Under the pieces are notes generated by a model. That model was not told the origin of the DNA. It was given only the letters and a program-made list of their open reading frames with translations, and made no database searches. A stretch of DNA of 64,000 bases from an uncultured Brevibacillus sp. (GTDB taxonomy: Bacteria; Bacillota; Bacilli; Brevibacillales; Brevibacillaceae). Positions 8,173 through 16,845 of this stretch are shown here, piece by piece. The number at the start of each line of letters is the position of its first letter. Within the stretch, counting starts at the first letter, position 1. The stretch spans positions 1-64,000 of the forward strand of contig CAMIVR010000010.1 of the NCBI GenBank assembly GCA_946402065.1, given 5' to 3'. The translations under genes and the position numbers were made by a program.

Positions 8173-8717
8173 GCCCTGACCCCTCCTTTCTGATATTCTC
8201 CCAATTTGTCCTGTAACTGTTGACGAGCGCGAAACAAATATGATTTCACCGTGTTTAATGGCAATTCAAGCGCCTCCGCTATTTCTTGATAGGAAAAATC
8301 CTGCAGGTAGCGCAAAACAATCACCAGCCGATACTGTTTCGGCAGTTGTCCTATCGCTTCTTGGATGTCACTTGACAACTGTTTGACCAGAACAGCCTCT
8401 TCCACCGAATACGTGTCAGGGAGAACAATTTCGTGTTCGTCGATGGAAATGACTTCTTTTTGCGAACGGAACTTGTCGATGCAGACGTTGCTGACTATTC
8501 GCTGAATCCATGTAGAAAATTTCGCTTTTTCCTGAAAGGTGTGTATTTTTCTGTAGATGCGTATCAGAGCTTCCTGGCTGGCGTCAAGAGCATCCTGCTC
8601 GTTGCCAAGAATGTAAAAAGCGCTCCGATAGACAGCGTTTTCGATTGAACGCAACAGTTCAACGAGTGCTTCATGATCGCCTTCCTGTGCTTTTTTAATC
8701 AATTCCGCTTCTGTCAT
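8169..8717 (-). CDS. RNA polymerase ECF sigma factor (sigma-70 family)
   Basis: 182 aa. Region 2 holds ALDASQEALIRIYRKIHTF and FSTWIQRIVSN; region 4 holds LPKQYRLVIVLRYLQDFSYQ followed by an HTH ending in LNTVKSYLFRARQQL. This is the SigW/SigX-type ECF layout without regions 1 and 3. It is followed with a 4-base overlap by its anti-sigma gene. GGGGGAGGAG stands just before ATG 8717. A candidate self-recognised promoter lies at 8734-8760. The regulon cannot be read from this window. Confidence 0.93.
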   Translation of the reverse strand: MTEAELIKKAQEGDHEALVELLRSIENAVYRSAFYILGNEQDALDASQEALIRIYRKIHTFQEKAKFSTWIQRIVSNVCIDKFRSQKEVISIDEHEIVLPDTYSVEEAVLVKQLSSDIQEAIGQLPKQYRLVIVLRYLQDFSYQEIAEALELPLNTVKSYLFRARQQLQDKLGEYQKGGVRA

Positions 8718-8733
8718 GTCTCCTCCCCCTTTC

Positions 8734-8760
8734 GACGCTGTTGGGCGCGAAAAAGTTGCA
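8734..8760 (-). promoter_or_regulatory. Candidate autoregulatory ECF promoter
   Basis: Minus strand: TGCAAC at 8760-8755, 17-base spacer that begins with a T-run, then CGTC at 8737-8734. This resembles the TGAAAC-N16/17-CGT(A/C) pattern of Bacillus ECF sigmas, which commonly control themselves. The predicted leader would be only about 10 bases, which weakens the case. Confidence 0.35.
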
Positions 8761-8812
8761 CGCTGCTGAAAATCTTATTTCTATCCGAGGAATTTGCAAA
8801 ACACCGGGCTGT

Positions 8813-11179
8813 TTAATCGACGATTTCCGTTTTCCATTTCATTCCATCCCGGTCAACGGTCAGCGTAACCGCGCCGTCCCGATCCGTTCGTAAAATGGTC
8901 ACCCCTGCGTGTTCAAGACGACGTAGCACGTCGGGTGCCGGGTGGCCGTACCGGTTGTTGCGACCGACCGAAATCACCGCCAGCTTCGGCTGTATTCTAT
9001 CTAAAAATGCCTGTGTCGTAGAACTTTTGCTGCCATGATGAGCCACTTTTAAGACGTCGATTGGCGGCAGCAGGTCACGCTCAAGCAATATCCCCTCACC
9101 ATTTGCTTCCAGATCACCGGTAAACAGTATATTTACCCCGTATGCGGTCAAAAGCAGGACAACAGAGGCGTCGTTATCACGGAGGCCGTCCTGCTTGTCT
9201 GGATGCAGCCAGGTCCAGCGTACACCCGGTGCATCTGTCCAGCTTGACTGGCTGGTTCCGGTATACACCGGTGCGTTCCGCTCCTTTACCATTTCGATCA
9301 GTTCTTTTTCTTTCCCTTCTGGCGGTTTTCCATTAACCAGTGCTGCCCCGACGGATACCCGCGGCAGCCACCCGCTAAACCCGCCGATATGGTCCAGATC
9401 CCCATGTGTCATCACGATCCGTTCGACTCGCTCGATTCCCCGCGAGCGCAAGAACGGCAGGAGCGTATCGCGCCCCACCTCAAAAGGCTTGCGCCGCTTT
9501 TTCCACTCCGCTTTCTCGGCAAATTGGACTACTCCGCCGCTGTCGATGACGTAGACAAGCGAATGGCCGATCTCAACGACGGCGGAATCCCCTTGTCCGA
9601 CGTCGAGAAACGTGATTCTCACCTGTCCATTTCCGTCAAATGGCTGCCGTGCCCAAATCATGAAGAGAGCAAAACATAAGATGTATATTACCATATCCTT
9701 TCCCCGATGGTAACCACGTCTCCAGCAAACCAGCACAGTGACGAGAAAAATCGCGTAGCCGGCAAGCCAGTACCAGGAGGGGTGCGGCCAAAAGGAGAAC
9801 GGGACGCGAATGCTGTGAATCTGCTCCAAGAGACCATGAACAAACGTCACCAGCCAGGTGATGACGTTTGCCGGCAGGACAGCCAGAGATGGGTGAATCG
9901 TGCCCAAAAGCAGCGCCACATAGCCGAGTGGCAGGACGCCGATCGACAAGACGGGGACAAACAGCAGGTTGACCGGCCACGACATGGGAGAATTTTGATG
10001 AAAATAATAGATGAGAAACGGAAAGGAGACGAATTGTGCAGCAGTCGTGACGGCGAGCGACGAGCGCAGCCACTCGAATTTGCTGATGCGAATGCTCATC
10101 AGCAGCGGCACGAACTCGATCAAGCCGAGCGTCACGGCAAAGGACAGTTGAAATCCAAGGTGCCAGAGCTGGTACGGGTTGATTGCGAGCATCAGCATCA
10201 GCGCCAGACTCCACAGATCACGCACGCGAAAACGATGCCCTGCATAGCTCCCCCACAAATATAGGCCGCTCATCAGACCGGCTCGCACAGCCGAGCCGCT
10301 GGCGCCTACCAGCATGACGTAAAAAGCGACCAGCGCCATCGTCAGCCAAAGGGCTTTTGCCTTGGGCAAGCCAACCTTCCTCAACAACAGCGAGCAAAAT
10401 CCGCTGACCAGCGTGACGTGCAAGCCAGAGATGGCCAACACGTGGATCAGTCCCAAATCCGAATACATCGCTGCTACTTCCGGCGACGGGCCGTCCGCCA
10501 CGCCCAACAGCAGAGATTTCAGAAATCCCGCAGTATCCGCATCGGAAAAAAGCGTGTCGATCCGCTTGGCTGCCGCTTCCTGGAGTCGGTGGAACTGCGC
10601 TTCGACGCTCCTGTTTCCCGGTCTGACGCTTACTTGATCGAAGCCGGCTTTGGCGATGACGGTTACTCCTTGCCAGCGAAGGTAATCACCGTAGTCAAAC
10701 CCGTGCGGATTTCTCGCACGCTCCGGGATTGCCAGGGTCATTTGGCCGTGCAGCAGATTGGCCTCCTGCCACGCCGACACTGCTTCCACCTGCTCCTCTT
10801 CACTGAGCGTGATCCGGGCCAGTACCGTTTCTCCGGCGTAAGGTTCACTCGTGATTCGCAGAAAGCATTGGACCAGATCGCCGTCGCGTTTCAGCGAAGA
10901 CGCGATCTGTCCGTCAAGAGTGACTTGCTGCGCTTGTTCGGCCAGCGGCTTCAGTGCCGAGGCGTGCAGATGATCGTAGACAAAAAAATAGCTGACCGCA
11001 ATCGCGCAGACGATCGCAAACTGCCACACGCCGGCTCGACTGTGTTTCGGCAAGAGCAAGATCAGGAGGATCAACGCAGCAGCCGCGACCGCCCATACAA
11101 ACGGCGGCAGCTGTGCCGCAGCAAAAAAACCCGTCACTGCCGCCATACTTAGCGAAAACATACGCCAATGTCCGTCCAT
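8813..11179 (-). CDS. comEC: DNA internalization competence protein ComEC/Rec2
   Basis: 788 aa, usual length. There are N-terminal membrane helices and a DUF4131-like region, then the Competence domain with many helices (about residues 220-490; VLAISGLHVTLVSGF is the family signature). A C-terminal metallo-beta-lactamase-like domain follows (FLDVGQGDSAVVEIG near 525, THGDLDHIGG near 588, ILFTGD and VAHHGSKSS). ComEC is the membrane channel that takes up single-stranded DNA during transformation. It is divergent from comEB, unlike the comEA-EB-EC operon of B. subtilis. GGGGAGGAA precedes ATG 11179. It appears intact. Confidence 0.96.
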   Translation of the reverse strand: MDGHWRMFSLSMAAVTGFFAAAQLPPFVWAVAAAALILLILLLPKHSRAGVWQFAIVCAIAVSYFFVYDHLHASALKPLAEQAQQVTLDGQIASSLKRDGDLVQCFLRITSEPYAGETVLARITLSEEEQVEAVSAWQEANLLHGQMTLAIPERARNPHGFDYGDYLRWQGVTVIAKAGFDQVSVRPGNRSVEAQFHRLQEAAAKRIDTLFSDADTAGFLKSLLLGVADGPSPEVAAMYSDLGLIHVLAISGLHVTLVSGFCSLLLRKVGLPKAKALWLTMALVAFYVMLVGASGSAVRAGLMSGLYLWGSYAGHRFRVRDLWSLALMLMLAINPYQLWHLGFQLSFAVTLGLIEFVPLLMSIRISKFEWLRSSLAVTTAAQFVSFPFLIYYFHQNSPMSWPVNLLFVPVLSIGVLPLGYVALLLGTIHPSLAVLPANVITWLVTFVHGLLEQIHSIRVPFSFWPHPSWYWLAGYAIFLVTVLVCWRRGYHRGKDMVIYILCFALFMIWARQPFDGNGQVRITFLDVGQGDSAVVEIGHSLVYVIDSGGVVQFAEKAEWKKRRKPFEVGRDTLLPFLRSRGIERVERIVMTHGDLDHIGGFSGWLPRVSVGAALVNGKPPEGKEKELIEMVKERNAPVYTGTSQSSWTDAPGVRWTWLHPDKQDGLRDNDASVVLLLTAYGVNILFTGDLEANGEGILLERDLLPPIDVLKVAHHGSKSSTTQAFLDRIQPKLAVISVGRNNRYGHPAPDVLRRLEHAGVTILRTDRDGAVTLTVDRDGMKWKTEIVD

Positions 11180-11399
11180 CCCGTTCCTCCCCCTCTCAAT
11201 GCAAGATGCTGCCGAAGGATTTTGGCTGCATCCTCCCTGTCCAGAATAAAGGAGACGTTTCGGACAAAAACACTTTTGTCAAGGTGCAGGTTGTTGCTGA
11301 AAAAAGAGCGTGTTATCATGAAGACGTTCCTGTTCTTTGCATTGTGGCGAGATTGGGACAGGCTACATAAAAACCACGGTAAGTCGAGGTGAATGATCG

Positions 11400-11804
11400 A
11401 TGCGAAAATCATGGGATCAATACTATATCGATTTGGCGGATCAAGTGGCGACGCGGGCAACATGCAATCGCCTGCAGGTCGGCTGTGTCATTGTCAAGGA
11501 TAACCGGATCGTGGCGACAGGCTATAACGGCTCAATCCACGGCCATCCCCACTGTACAGAGGTCGGCTGTTTGCTAAAGGACGGACGCTGCATTCGCACT
11601 CTTCACGCCGAGGAAAATGCCATCCTGCATGCGCGGCGGGATGATTTGGTCGGGGCTACCGCGTACGTGACGCATGAGCCATGCGAGAATTGCACGAAGC
11701 GTTTGAATCAGGCCGGGGTGATCCGCGTCGTTTTTCGCAACCCGTATCCGAGTGAGTACAATAAACATTTCATCGAGCCGATGGAATGGATTTTGTTTGA
11801 ATAG
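11400..11804 (+). CDS. comEB: dCMP/deoxycytidylate deaminase, ComEB type
   Basis: 134 aa. The zinc-dependent deaminase motifs are present: LHAEENAIL (zinc His and catalytic Glu) and PCENCTK (two zinc Cys). The N-terminal region carries further ligand-like Cys/His residues (HGHPHCTEVGC) as in dCMP deaminases, which convert dCMP to dUMP for dTTP synthesis. It is shorter than the B. subtilis ComEB I recall (about 189 aa), with no C-terminal extension. GAGGTG precedes the start by 8 bases. It is transcribed away from comEC and followed by its own hairpin (11810-11838). Confidence 0.92.
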   Translation: MRKSWDQYYIDLADQVATRATCNRLQVGCVIVKDNRIVATGYNGSIHGHPHCTEVGCLLKDGRCIRTLHAEENAILHARRDDLVGATAYVTHEPCENCTKRLNQAGVIRVVFRNPYPSEYNKHFIEPMEWILFE

Positions 11805-11809
11805 CCCAC

Positions 11810-11838
11810 AACGTCCGTACAATTGCCACACGGACGTT
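11810..11838 (+). terminator. Terminator after comEB
   Basis: 9-bp perfect stem AACGTCCGT/ACGGACGTT (11810-11818/11830-11838), 11-base loop, then CTTTCATT on the plus strand, 5 bases after the comEB stop. Confidence 0.55.
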
Positions 11839-11954
11839 CTTTCATTATAACGAATGGGTATTTGTTCGATTGCACCACACTATCAATTCATGATAGATTT
11901 AGCTGTAGTGTTTTTGAAAGGGAAAGCTTTTTGCGAGAGGAAGAGTCAACATTT

Positions 11955-13865
11955 ATGTGTGGAATCGTATCGCTTTACAATAAACGGAAACAGCCCGTCC
12001 ACCACGACGTAATCGCCAAGATGGCTACGATCATCACTCACCGCGGACCGGATGATGACGGGTTTCACCTGGACGAGAACATCGCTCTCGGGTTCCGCCG
12101 CTTAAGCATTATCGATGTCTCAGGCGGGCACCAGCCGCTTTTTAATGAAACCCGTGACGTATGGATTATCGGGAATGGCGAAATCTACAACTACAAAGAG
12201 CTGCAAAACTGGCTAAAAGATCTGGGCCATCAGTTCCAGACCGATTCCGATATTGAAACCATCCTGCATCTGTATGAAGAGGTCGGATTTGACGCCGTCA
12301 AGAAATTGCGCGGCATGTTTGGCTTCACCATATGGGATTCGCGGCGCAAGCTGATGTTTGGCGCTCGCGATCACTTCGGGATCAAGCCGCTGTACTACAC
12401 GGAAACCCCGGACTCCATCGGCGTCGCCAGCGAGATCAAAAGCCTGCTGGAAATGCCGGGCGTTAAGCGGGAGGTCAACCGTACGGGCTTGTATCACTAT
12501 TTGACATTCCAGTACGTCCCCGATCCCGAGACGATGTACGCAGGCATTTACCGCATCCCCCCTGCGCATTACTTCGTCATCCAGAATGACCAGTTGTCGC
12601 TGACCCGCTATTGGGATGTCGCCTTTGCTCCGGACGAGAGCAAACCGTTCTCCTACTTTGTGGAAGGAACGCGGAATATTTTGCTCGATTCGGTCGACAA
12701 GCACCGGATGAGCGAAGTGCCGCGCGGAGCTTTTCTCTCCAGCGGCGTCGATTCCAGCAGCATCGTCGGCATGTTGCGGACGTTTGAACCGGTGAAGACA
12801 TTCTCTGTCGGTTCGGATATTCCCGGCTACAGCGAGCTGGAGTACGCCCGCCGGACAGCGAAATACCTCGGCACCGAGCACCATGAACTGGTAATCTCGG
12901 CAGAGCGCTATATGGCGGAATTGCCGCGGCTAGTCTGGCACCAGGACGAACCGGTAGCGGATCCGTCGGCGATTTTGCTCTACTTCGTCTCGGAGCTGGC
13001 CAGCCAACACGTCACCGTCGTGCTCTCCGGCGAAGGTGCAGACGAATTTTTCGGCGGGTATAAAATCTACCGCGAGCCTCAGTCGTTGCGGATGTTTTCC
13101 CATCTGCCGGGCTGGGCCAGAGGCTCGATTCGCTCGATTGCCGAGAAGCTGCCGGATACGGTCAAAGGCAAGAACTTCCTCATTCGCGGCTCGAAAACGG
13201 TGGAGGAGCGCTTCTTCGGCAACGCCTTGATCTTTAGCGAGGAGCTGAAGGAAAACGTCGTCACAGACGATATTCTGCGTTCCGCCGACTACCAGTCCCC
13301 GCGGGAAATTACGCGGAAAATTTACGAGCAAGCGAAAGGCTACGACGATGTAACCAAAATGCAGTACCTCGACATCCACACCTGGCTGCGCGGCAACATC
13401 CTGATGAAGGCTGATAAAATGACGATGGCCAACTCTCTGGAGCTGCGCGTGCCGTTTATCGATCCAAAAGTATTTGAATTCGCAGCAACGATTCCGACCA
13501 AGTACAAAATCGCAAACGGTACGACCAAGCACGTGCTGCGGGAAGCGATGGCCGAGTTCCTGCCGCCGGAAATCAAGACCCGCCCCAAGCTGGGCTTCCC
13601 TGTACCGACGCGCTATTGGCTGCAAAACCATTTTTACAAATGGGCAAAAGAGCTGATTTTTGATGCAAAAGTCGACGACCTGATCAACAAGGCGTACGTC
13701 CTCTACATGCTTGACGAACATCGTGAAGGACACGGCGACTACAGCCGAAAAATCTGGACCGTGCTGATCTTCATGCTCTGGCACCAAATTTTTATCGAGC
13801 AAAAGTATTCGTTCGGTCCGTACATGAGCCCAAGCGTAGAAACGCGGAAAAAAGTCCATCAGTGA
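11955..13865 (+). CDS. asnB: Asparagine synthetase (glutamine-hydrolysing)
   Basis: 636 aa. The start is fixed by MCGIV: Cys2 is the Ntn nucleophile of the class-II glutaminase domain (about residues 1-210; RRLSIID, NGEIYNY). The C-terminal synthetase domain binds ATP through LSSGVDSS (near 260) and has GEGADEFFGGY. It makes Asn from Asp, Gln and ATP. AGAGGAAGAG precedes the ATG. It is inserted between comEB and comEA, and terminator-like hairpins on both sides indicate its own transcription unit. Of the three B. subtilis paralogues (AsnB, AsnH, AsnO) I cannot say which it matches best. Confidence 0.93.
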   Translation: MCGIVSLYNKRKQPVHHDVIAKMATIITHRGPDDDGFHLDENIALGFRRLSIIDVSGGHQPLFNETRDVWIIGNGEIYNYKELQNWLKDLGHQFQTDSDIETILHLYEEVGFDAVKKLRGMFGFTIWDSRRKLMFGARDHFGIKPLYYTETPDSIGVASEIKSLLEMPGVKREVNRTGLYHYLTFQYVPDPETMYAGIYRIPPAHYFVIQNDQLSLTRYWDVAFAPDESKPFSYFVEGTRNILLDSVDKHRMSEVPRGAFLSSGVDSSSIVGMLRTFEPVKTFSVGSDIPGYSELEYARRTAKYLGTEHHELVISAERYMAELPRLVWHQDEPVADPSAILLYFVSELASQHVTVVLSGEGADEFFGGYKIYREPQSLRMFSHLPGWARGSIRSIAEKLPDTVKGKNFLIRGSKTVEERFFGNALIFSEELKENVVTDDILRSADYQSPREITRKIYEQAKGYDDVTKMQYLDIHTWLRGNILMKADKMTMANSLELRVPFIDPKVFEFAATIPTKYKIANGTTKHVLREAMAEFLPPEIKTRPKLGFPVPTRYWLQNHFYKWAKELIFDAKVDDLINKAYVLYMLDEHREGHGDYSRKIWTVLIFMLWHQIFIEQKYSFGPYMSPSVETRKKVHQ

Positions 13866-13875
13866 TCGTACCTGC

Positions 13876-13904
13876 AAACCTCTCCAAAGCGACCGGAGAG
13901 GTTT
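13876..13904 (+). terminator. Terminator after the asparagine synthetase gene
   Basis: 10-bp perfect stem AAACCTCTCC/GGAGAGGTTT (13876-13885/13895-13904), 9-base loop, followed by ATTTGC; 10 bases after the stop. Confidence 0.65.
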
Positions 13905-13970
13905 ATTTGCGTGTGCCTCTGTCTTTTCGTAGGCTTGAAGCATGCGAGATCCTGCGAGGAGTGATTCACC

Positions 13971-14759
13971 ATGCTGATGGAGTTATGGGAGCGTTATCGG
14001 CGTATTTTGCTCTCCGTGGCTATTGTCCTGTTTTTGTTGATCAGCTACTTTCTGTACAATGCTTCATCAGAGCACGTGCCTGATTTGCCTCTGGAAGCGT
14101 CCGTTTACGCTTCTGACAGCGGGAACAAGCAGCCGGCAAAAGACGAGCGCTCACAGCCGATTGCCGCCTCGACAAAAGCAGACAAGCCAATGTCCCCTGC
14201 TGCATCCCGGCAGACCAATACCAATGCCGGCGAGTCCGCTGCCGATGCTATCAACGTGCCGCCACAACCGGCTGAGGTGAAAATGTACGTCGATGTAAAG
14301 GGCAGCGTCAAATCTCCCGGCCTGTATTCGTTCAAGCCAAACGACCGTATCGCCAATGCCGTCGAGCAGGCAGGCGGCTTTTTGCCGGAAGCGGATCGGG
14401 ACAGAGTGAATCTGGCACAGGCACTAAGCGACGGGATGAGCATCTGGATACCGGCCAAAGGAGACCCGGCGATTGCGCCACCTGCTGCTGGTCCGTCGCA
14501 TCCGGTCCCTGTCGTGCAAGAACCAGCCCAACCGTCGCAAGCCAAGCCGGACGCAGCCAAAGCGGGGGTGGTCAACATCAATACGGCAACGGTTGCCGAG
14601 CTGCAGACTCTGCCCGGCATCGGCGAAACGCGTGCGAAAGCGATTATCGCTTATCGCGAACAGCACGGTCCGTTTGAAGCCGTAACCCAGTTGCGGAGCA
14701 TTTCGGGCATCGGGGAAAAAACGTACAAGAAGCTGGAAAGCAAAATAACCGTCAATTGA
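13971..14759 (+). CDS. comEA: Competence DNA receptor ComEA
   Basis: 262 aa. It has a short cytoplasmic N-terminus, one membrane helix (about residues 11-28) and a Ser/Ala/Pro/Gln-rich linker. An SLBB-type domain follows (MYVDVKGSVKSPGLYSF, near 103-155), then a Pro/Ala linker and a C-terminal helix-hairpin-helix DNA-binding domain (VNINTATVAELQTLPGIG, near 198-262). It binds incoming double-stranded DNA outside the membrane and hands it to ComEC. GAGGAG lies 9 bases before the ATG. It is next to comER but separated from comEB and comEC by the asparagine synthetase gene. Confidence 0.95.
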   Translation: MLMELWERYRRILLSVAIVLFLLISYFLYNASSEHVPDLPLEASVYASDSGNKQPAKDERSQPIAASTKADKPMSPAASRQTNTNAGESAADAINVPPQPAEVKMYVDVKGSVKSPGLYSFKPNDRIANAVEQAGGFLPEADRDRVNLAQALSDGMSIWIPAKGDPAIAPPAAGPSHPVPVVQEPAQPSQAKPDAAKAGVVNINTATVAELQTLPGIGETRAKAIIAYREQHGPFEAVTQLRSISGIGEKTYKKLESKITVN

Positions 14760-14765
14760 CGGTTA
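14746..14765. repeat. Perfect 20-bp palindrome over the comEA stop codon
   Basis: TAACCGTCAATTGACGGTTA is fully self-complementary with no loop and covers the comEA TGA (14757-14759). It sits 65 bases upstream of comER. Lack of a loop and U-run favours a protein-binding DNA site over a terminator, but it could also be chance at the gene end. Confidence 0.4.
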
Positions 14766-14829
14766 CCGGTCATGATCCCTTTTGCTTCTTCATATACTTG
14801 TGAAAACAGTTCTGGTTGGAGGGATTATC

Positions 14830-15651
14830 ATGCAGGTTGGTTTTATTGGTACTGGCAGCATGGGCAGCATTCTCATCGAGGCATTGCTTTCGTCTCGTAC
14901 GTTGCTCCCCAGCCAAATCATCGCCTACAATCGCACTCTCTCTAAAGCGGAAATGCTGGCGGAGCGCTATCCTGGGCTTGCTGTCGCCGCATCAAATGCA
15001 GAAGTGGCCCGGTCAGCCAATGTGATCTTTCTCTGCGTGAAGCCGTTTGAATATAACCAGGCACTTGAGCAAGTCTCCGGTCAGCTGACCGAACGGCAAC
15101 TGCTGGTGACGATCACCAGCCCGGTAGAGCTGGCTGATCTGGAAGAGCATGTCCCTTGCCAGGTACTACGCGTCGTACCGAGCATCACAAACGCAGCATT
15201 GGCCGGGACCACGCTGATCGAATTTGGTTCACGCGCCACCAGTGAAACGCGCAGCGCGATTTTTGCGCTCTTTTCACGGATTAGCCAACCGGTTGAAGTC
15301 GCCCCGTGCAATTTGCGCATCGCCGCCGACCTCAGCAGCTGCGGCCCTGCGTTTATCAGCTACGTGTTGCAGGAGATGATTTTGGCTGCTACGGAAGAGA
15401 CCGGCATCACTCAGGAAGCGGCTACCCACTTGACCACGGAAATGATTATCGGCCTTGCCGAACTGCTGAAAAAAGAGATATTCACCCTGCCAGCCCTGCA
15501 GCAGCGCGTGTGTGTTCCCGGCGGTATAACCGGTGAAGGGCTGATTCCCCTGCAGCAAGGCATTCCCGGCCTCTTTCAACAGGTGTTTCGGCGAACGCAC
15601 GAAAAATTCGCCGAGGACTGCCGTGAAATGAAAAGCCATTTGACAACTTAA
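14830..15651 (+). CDS. comER: Late competence protein ComER (pyrroline-5-carboxylate reductase family)
   Basis: 273 aa. It has an N-terminal Rossmann fold with GFIGTGSMG and a C-terminal P5CR dimerisation domain (DLSSCGPAFISYVL, VCVPGGITGEG). Like ComER of other Bacilli it is ProC-like; whether it reduces pyrroline-5-carboxylate is uncertain. In B. subtilis comER is divergent from comEA; here both are on the same strand. The ATG at 14830 is set by GGAGGG six bases upstream, so the longer frame from 14782 is not used. It ends at the terminator at 15657-15687. Confidence 0.88.
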   Translation: MQVGFIGTGSMGSILIEALLSSRTLLPSQIIAYNRTLSKAEMLAERYPGLAVAASNAEVARSANVIFLCVKPFEYNQALEQVSGQLTERQLLVTITSPVELADLEEHVPCQVLRVVPSITNAALAGTTLIEFGSRATSETRSAIFALFSRISQPVEVAPCNLRIAADLSSCGPAFISYVLQEMILAATEETGITQEAATHLTTEMIIGLAELLKKEIFTLPALQQRVCVPGGITGEGLIPLQQGIPGLFQQVFRRTHEKFAEDCREMKSHLTT

Positions 15652-15656
15652 AAAAA

Positions 15657-15687
15657 ACACTCCCGAAGCCAAACAAGTCGGAAGTGT
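15657..15687. terminator. Bidirectional terminator between comER and yqeM
   Basis: 10-bp stem with one mismatch (15657-15666/15678-15687), loop of 11. An A-run lies on the left (U-run for minus-strand transcripts of the yqe cluster) and ATTTA on the right. Confidence 0.7.
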
Positions 15688-15721
15688 ATTTACGACAGTG
15701 AGCTATCTTTGTTCATGTCAG

Positions 15722-16459
15722 CTACGGGCGACGTGCAGTGAAAAAGAGACGCTCACTTTTCTTTTGCGGCGGAAGGTCTTGAAAATCGGCAGTGACGACG
15801 ACATCGACAAACCCGGCGTCACGCAGCCATTTTTCCAAAGACAACGCATGGTAGGCGCGTTGGACATGCACTTCCTCAAGCCGTCGGTAGCAGCCGTTTT
15901 GCTCGTGGATGAAAAACGTCAATTGATGCTCGACTTCAAAGCGGAGCGGATCTGTAAAGCACTGCCAGATGTAGGCGATCTCCGGCTCATCGAGCGTAAA
16001 CGTGTTGTCGCCATACACGTTTACAATTTTGTACGGGCTGTGCACGTCGAACAAAAAGTGCCCGCCCGGCTTCAGATGTGCGAAGACGCGCTGAAACATC
16101 CGCTTCACATCATCTTCCTCAAGCAGGTAGCTGGGCGAGTCACAGCACGAAATCACTGCATCGACCGGCTGTACGTCAAGCTCGCGCATGTCTTGTTCAA
16201 TCCATGTCACTCGTACTTGCTCCTGCTTCATTTTTTCGTAGGCAACCGCCAGCATGTCTGCCGACAGGTCGACTCCGTATACGGTATATCCCTGTTTCGC
16301 AAGCGGGATAGACAGATTGCCGGTTCCACAGCCGAGGTCGATAATCGACGACGGCTTGCCGACTTTCTCCCAGACTTCGCCCAACCACCGCAGCCAGGCG
16401 TCGTACGGTGTATCCGCCATCAATCGATCGTAAACCGCAGCAAGGTGAGTATACGACAT
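15722..16459 (-). CDS. yqeM: Class I SAM-dependent methyltransferase YqeM
   Basis: 245 aa. The SAM-binding motif I is IIDLGCGTGNLSIPL (near 39-53), with the acidic motif GVDLSADM after it and a later D-AVISCCDS segment. The location directly behind rsfS matches YqeM of B. subtilis. The target molecule is unknown. It begins two bases after the rsfS stop, so it is the last gene of the yqe operon and ends at a strong terminator. Confidence 0.88.
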   Translation of the reverse strand: MSYTHLAAVYDRLMADTPYDAWLRWLGEVWEKVGKPSSIIDLGCGTGNLSIPLAKQGYTVYGVDLSADMLAVAYEKMKQEQVRVTWIEQDMRELDVQPVDAVISCCDSPSYLLEEDDVKRMFQRVFAHLKPGGHFLFDVHSPYKIVNVYGDNTFTLDEPEIAYIWQCFTDPLRFEVEHQLTFFIHEQNGCYRRLEEVHVQRAYHALSLEKWLRDAGFVDVVVTADFQDLPPQKKSERLFFTARRP

Positions 16460-16461
16460 CC

Positions 16462-16818
16462 TTACACCTGCTCACTAACGCTGACGATCGGCGCATCGCC
16501 CCATAGCCGCTCGATATTGTAGAAATCGCGTTCTTCGCGATGGAAGACGTGGACGACGACATCGCCCAGGTCAATCAGCACCCAGCGGCCTTCATCCGCC
16601 CCTTCGATCCCGCGCACTTCATAGCCGTTTTTGTGGGCTTTATCGCGGATTTCCGTGACGATCGCTTGCACCTGGCGTTCGTTGTTGCCGTGGCAAATGA
16701 TGAAATAATCGCTGATCACCGACAATTTGCTGATGTCCAGGACCATGATTTTTTCCGCTTTTTTATCTTCTGCAGCTTTCACTGCCAGCTTTAGCAACTC
16801 ATCGATATTCTTTGTCAT
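16462..16818 (-). CDS. rsfS: Ribosomal silencing factor RsfS
   Basis: 118 aa. It has the RsfS/Iojap signature VLDISKLSVISDYFIICHGNNERQ and the C-terminal GxxxGRWVLIDLGDVVVHVFH. It binds ribosomal protein L14 and blocks subunit joining in starving cells. AAGGAGGAATTAC precedes the ATG. It sits between yqeK and yqeM as in other Bacillales. Confidence 0.95.
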   Translation of the reverse strand: MTKNIDELLKLAVKAAEDKKAEKIMVLDISKLSVISDYFIICHGNNERQVQAIVTEIRDKAHKNGYEVRGIEGADEGRWVLIDLGDVVVHVFHREERDFYNIERLWGDAPIVSVSEQV

Positions 16819-16845
16819 GTAATTCCTCCTTTTTCTTTCCTGCCG

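Noticed and set aside
12930-13943. 337-codon minus frame opposite the asparagine synthetase gene
   Set aside because: It is a shadow of GC-rich coding DNA; the plus strand encodes the synthetase domain with ATP-site motifs.
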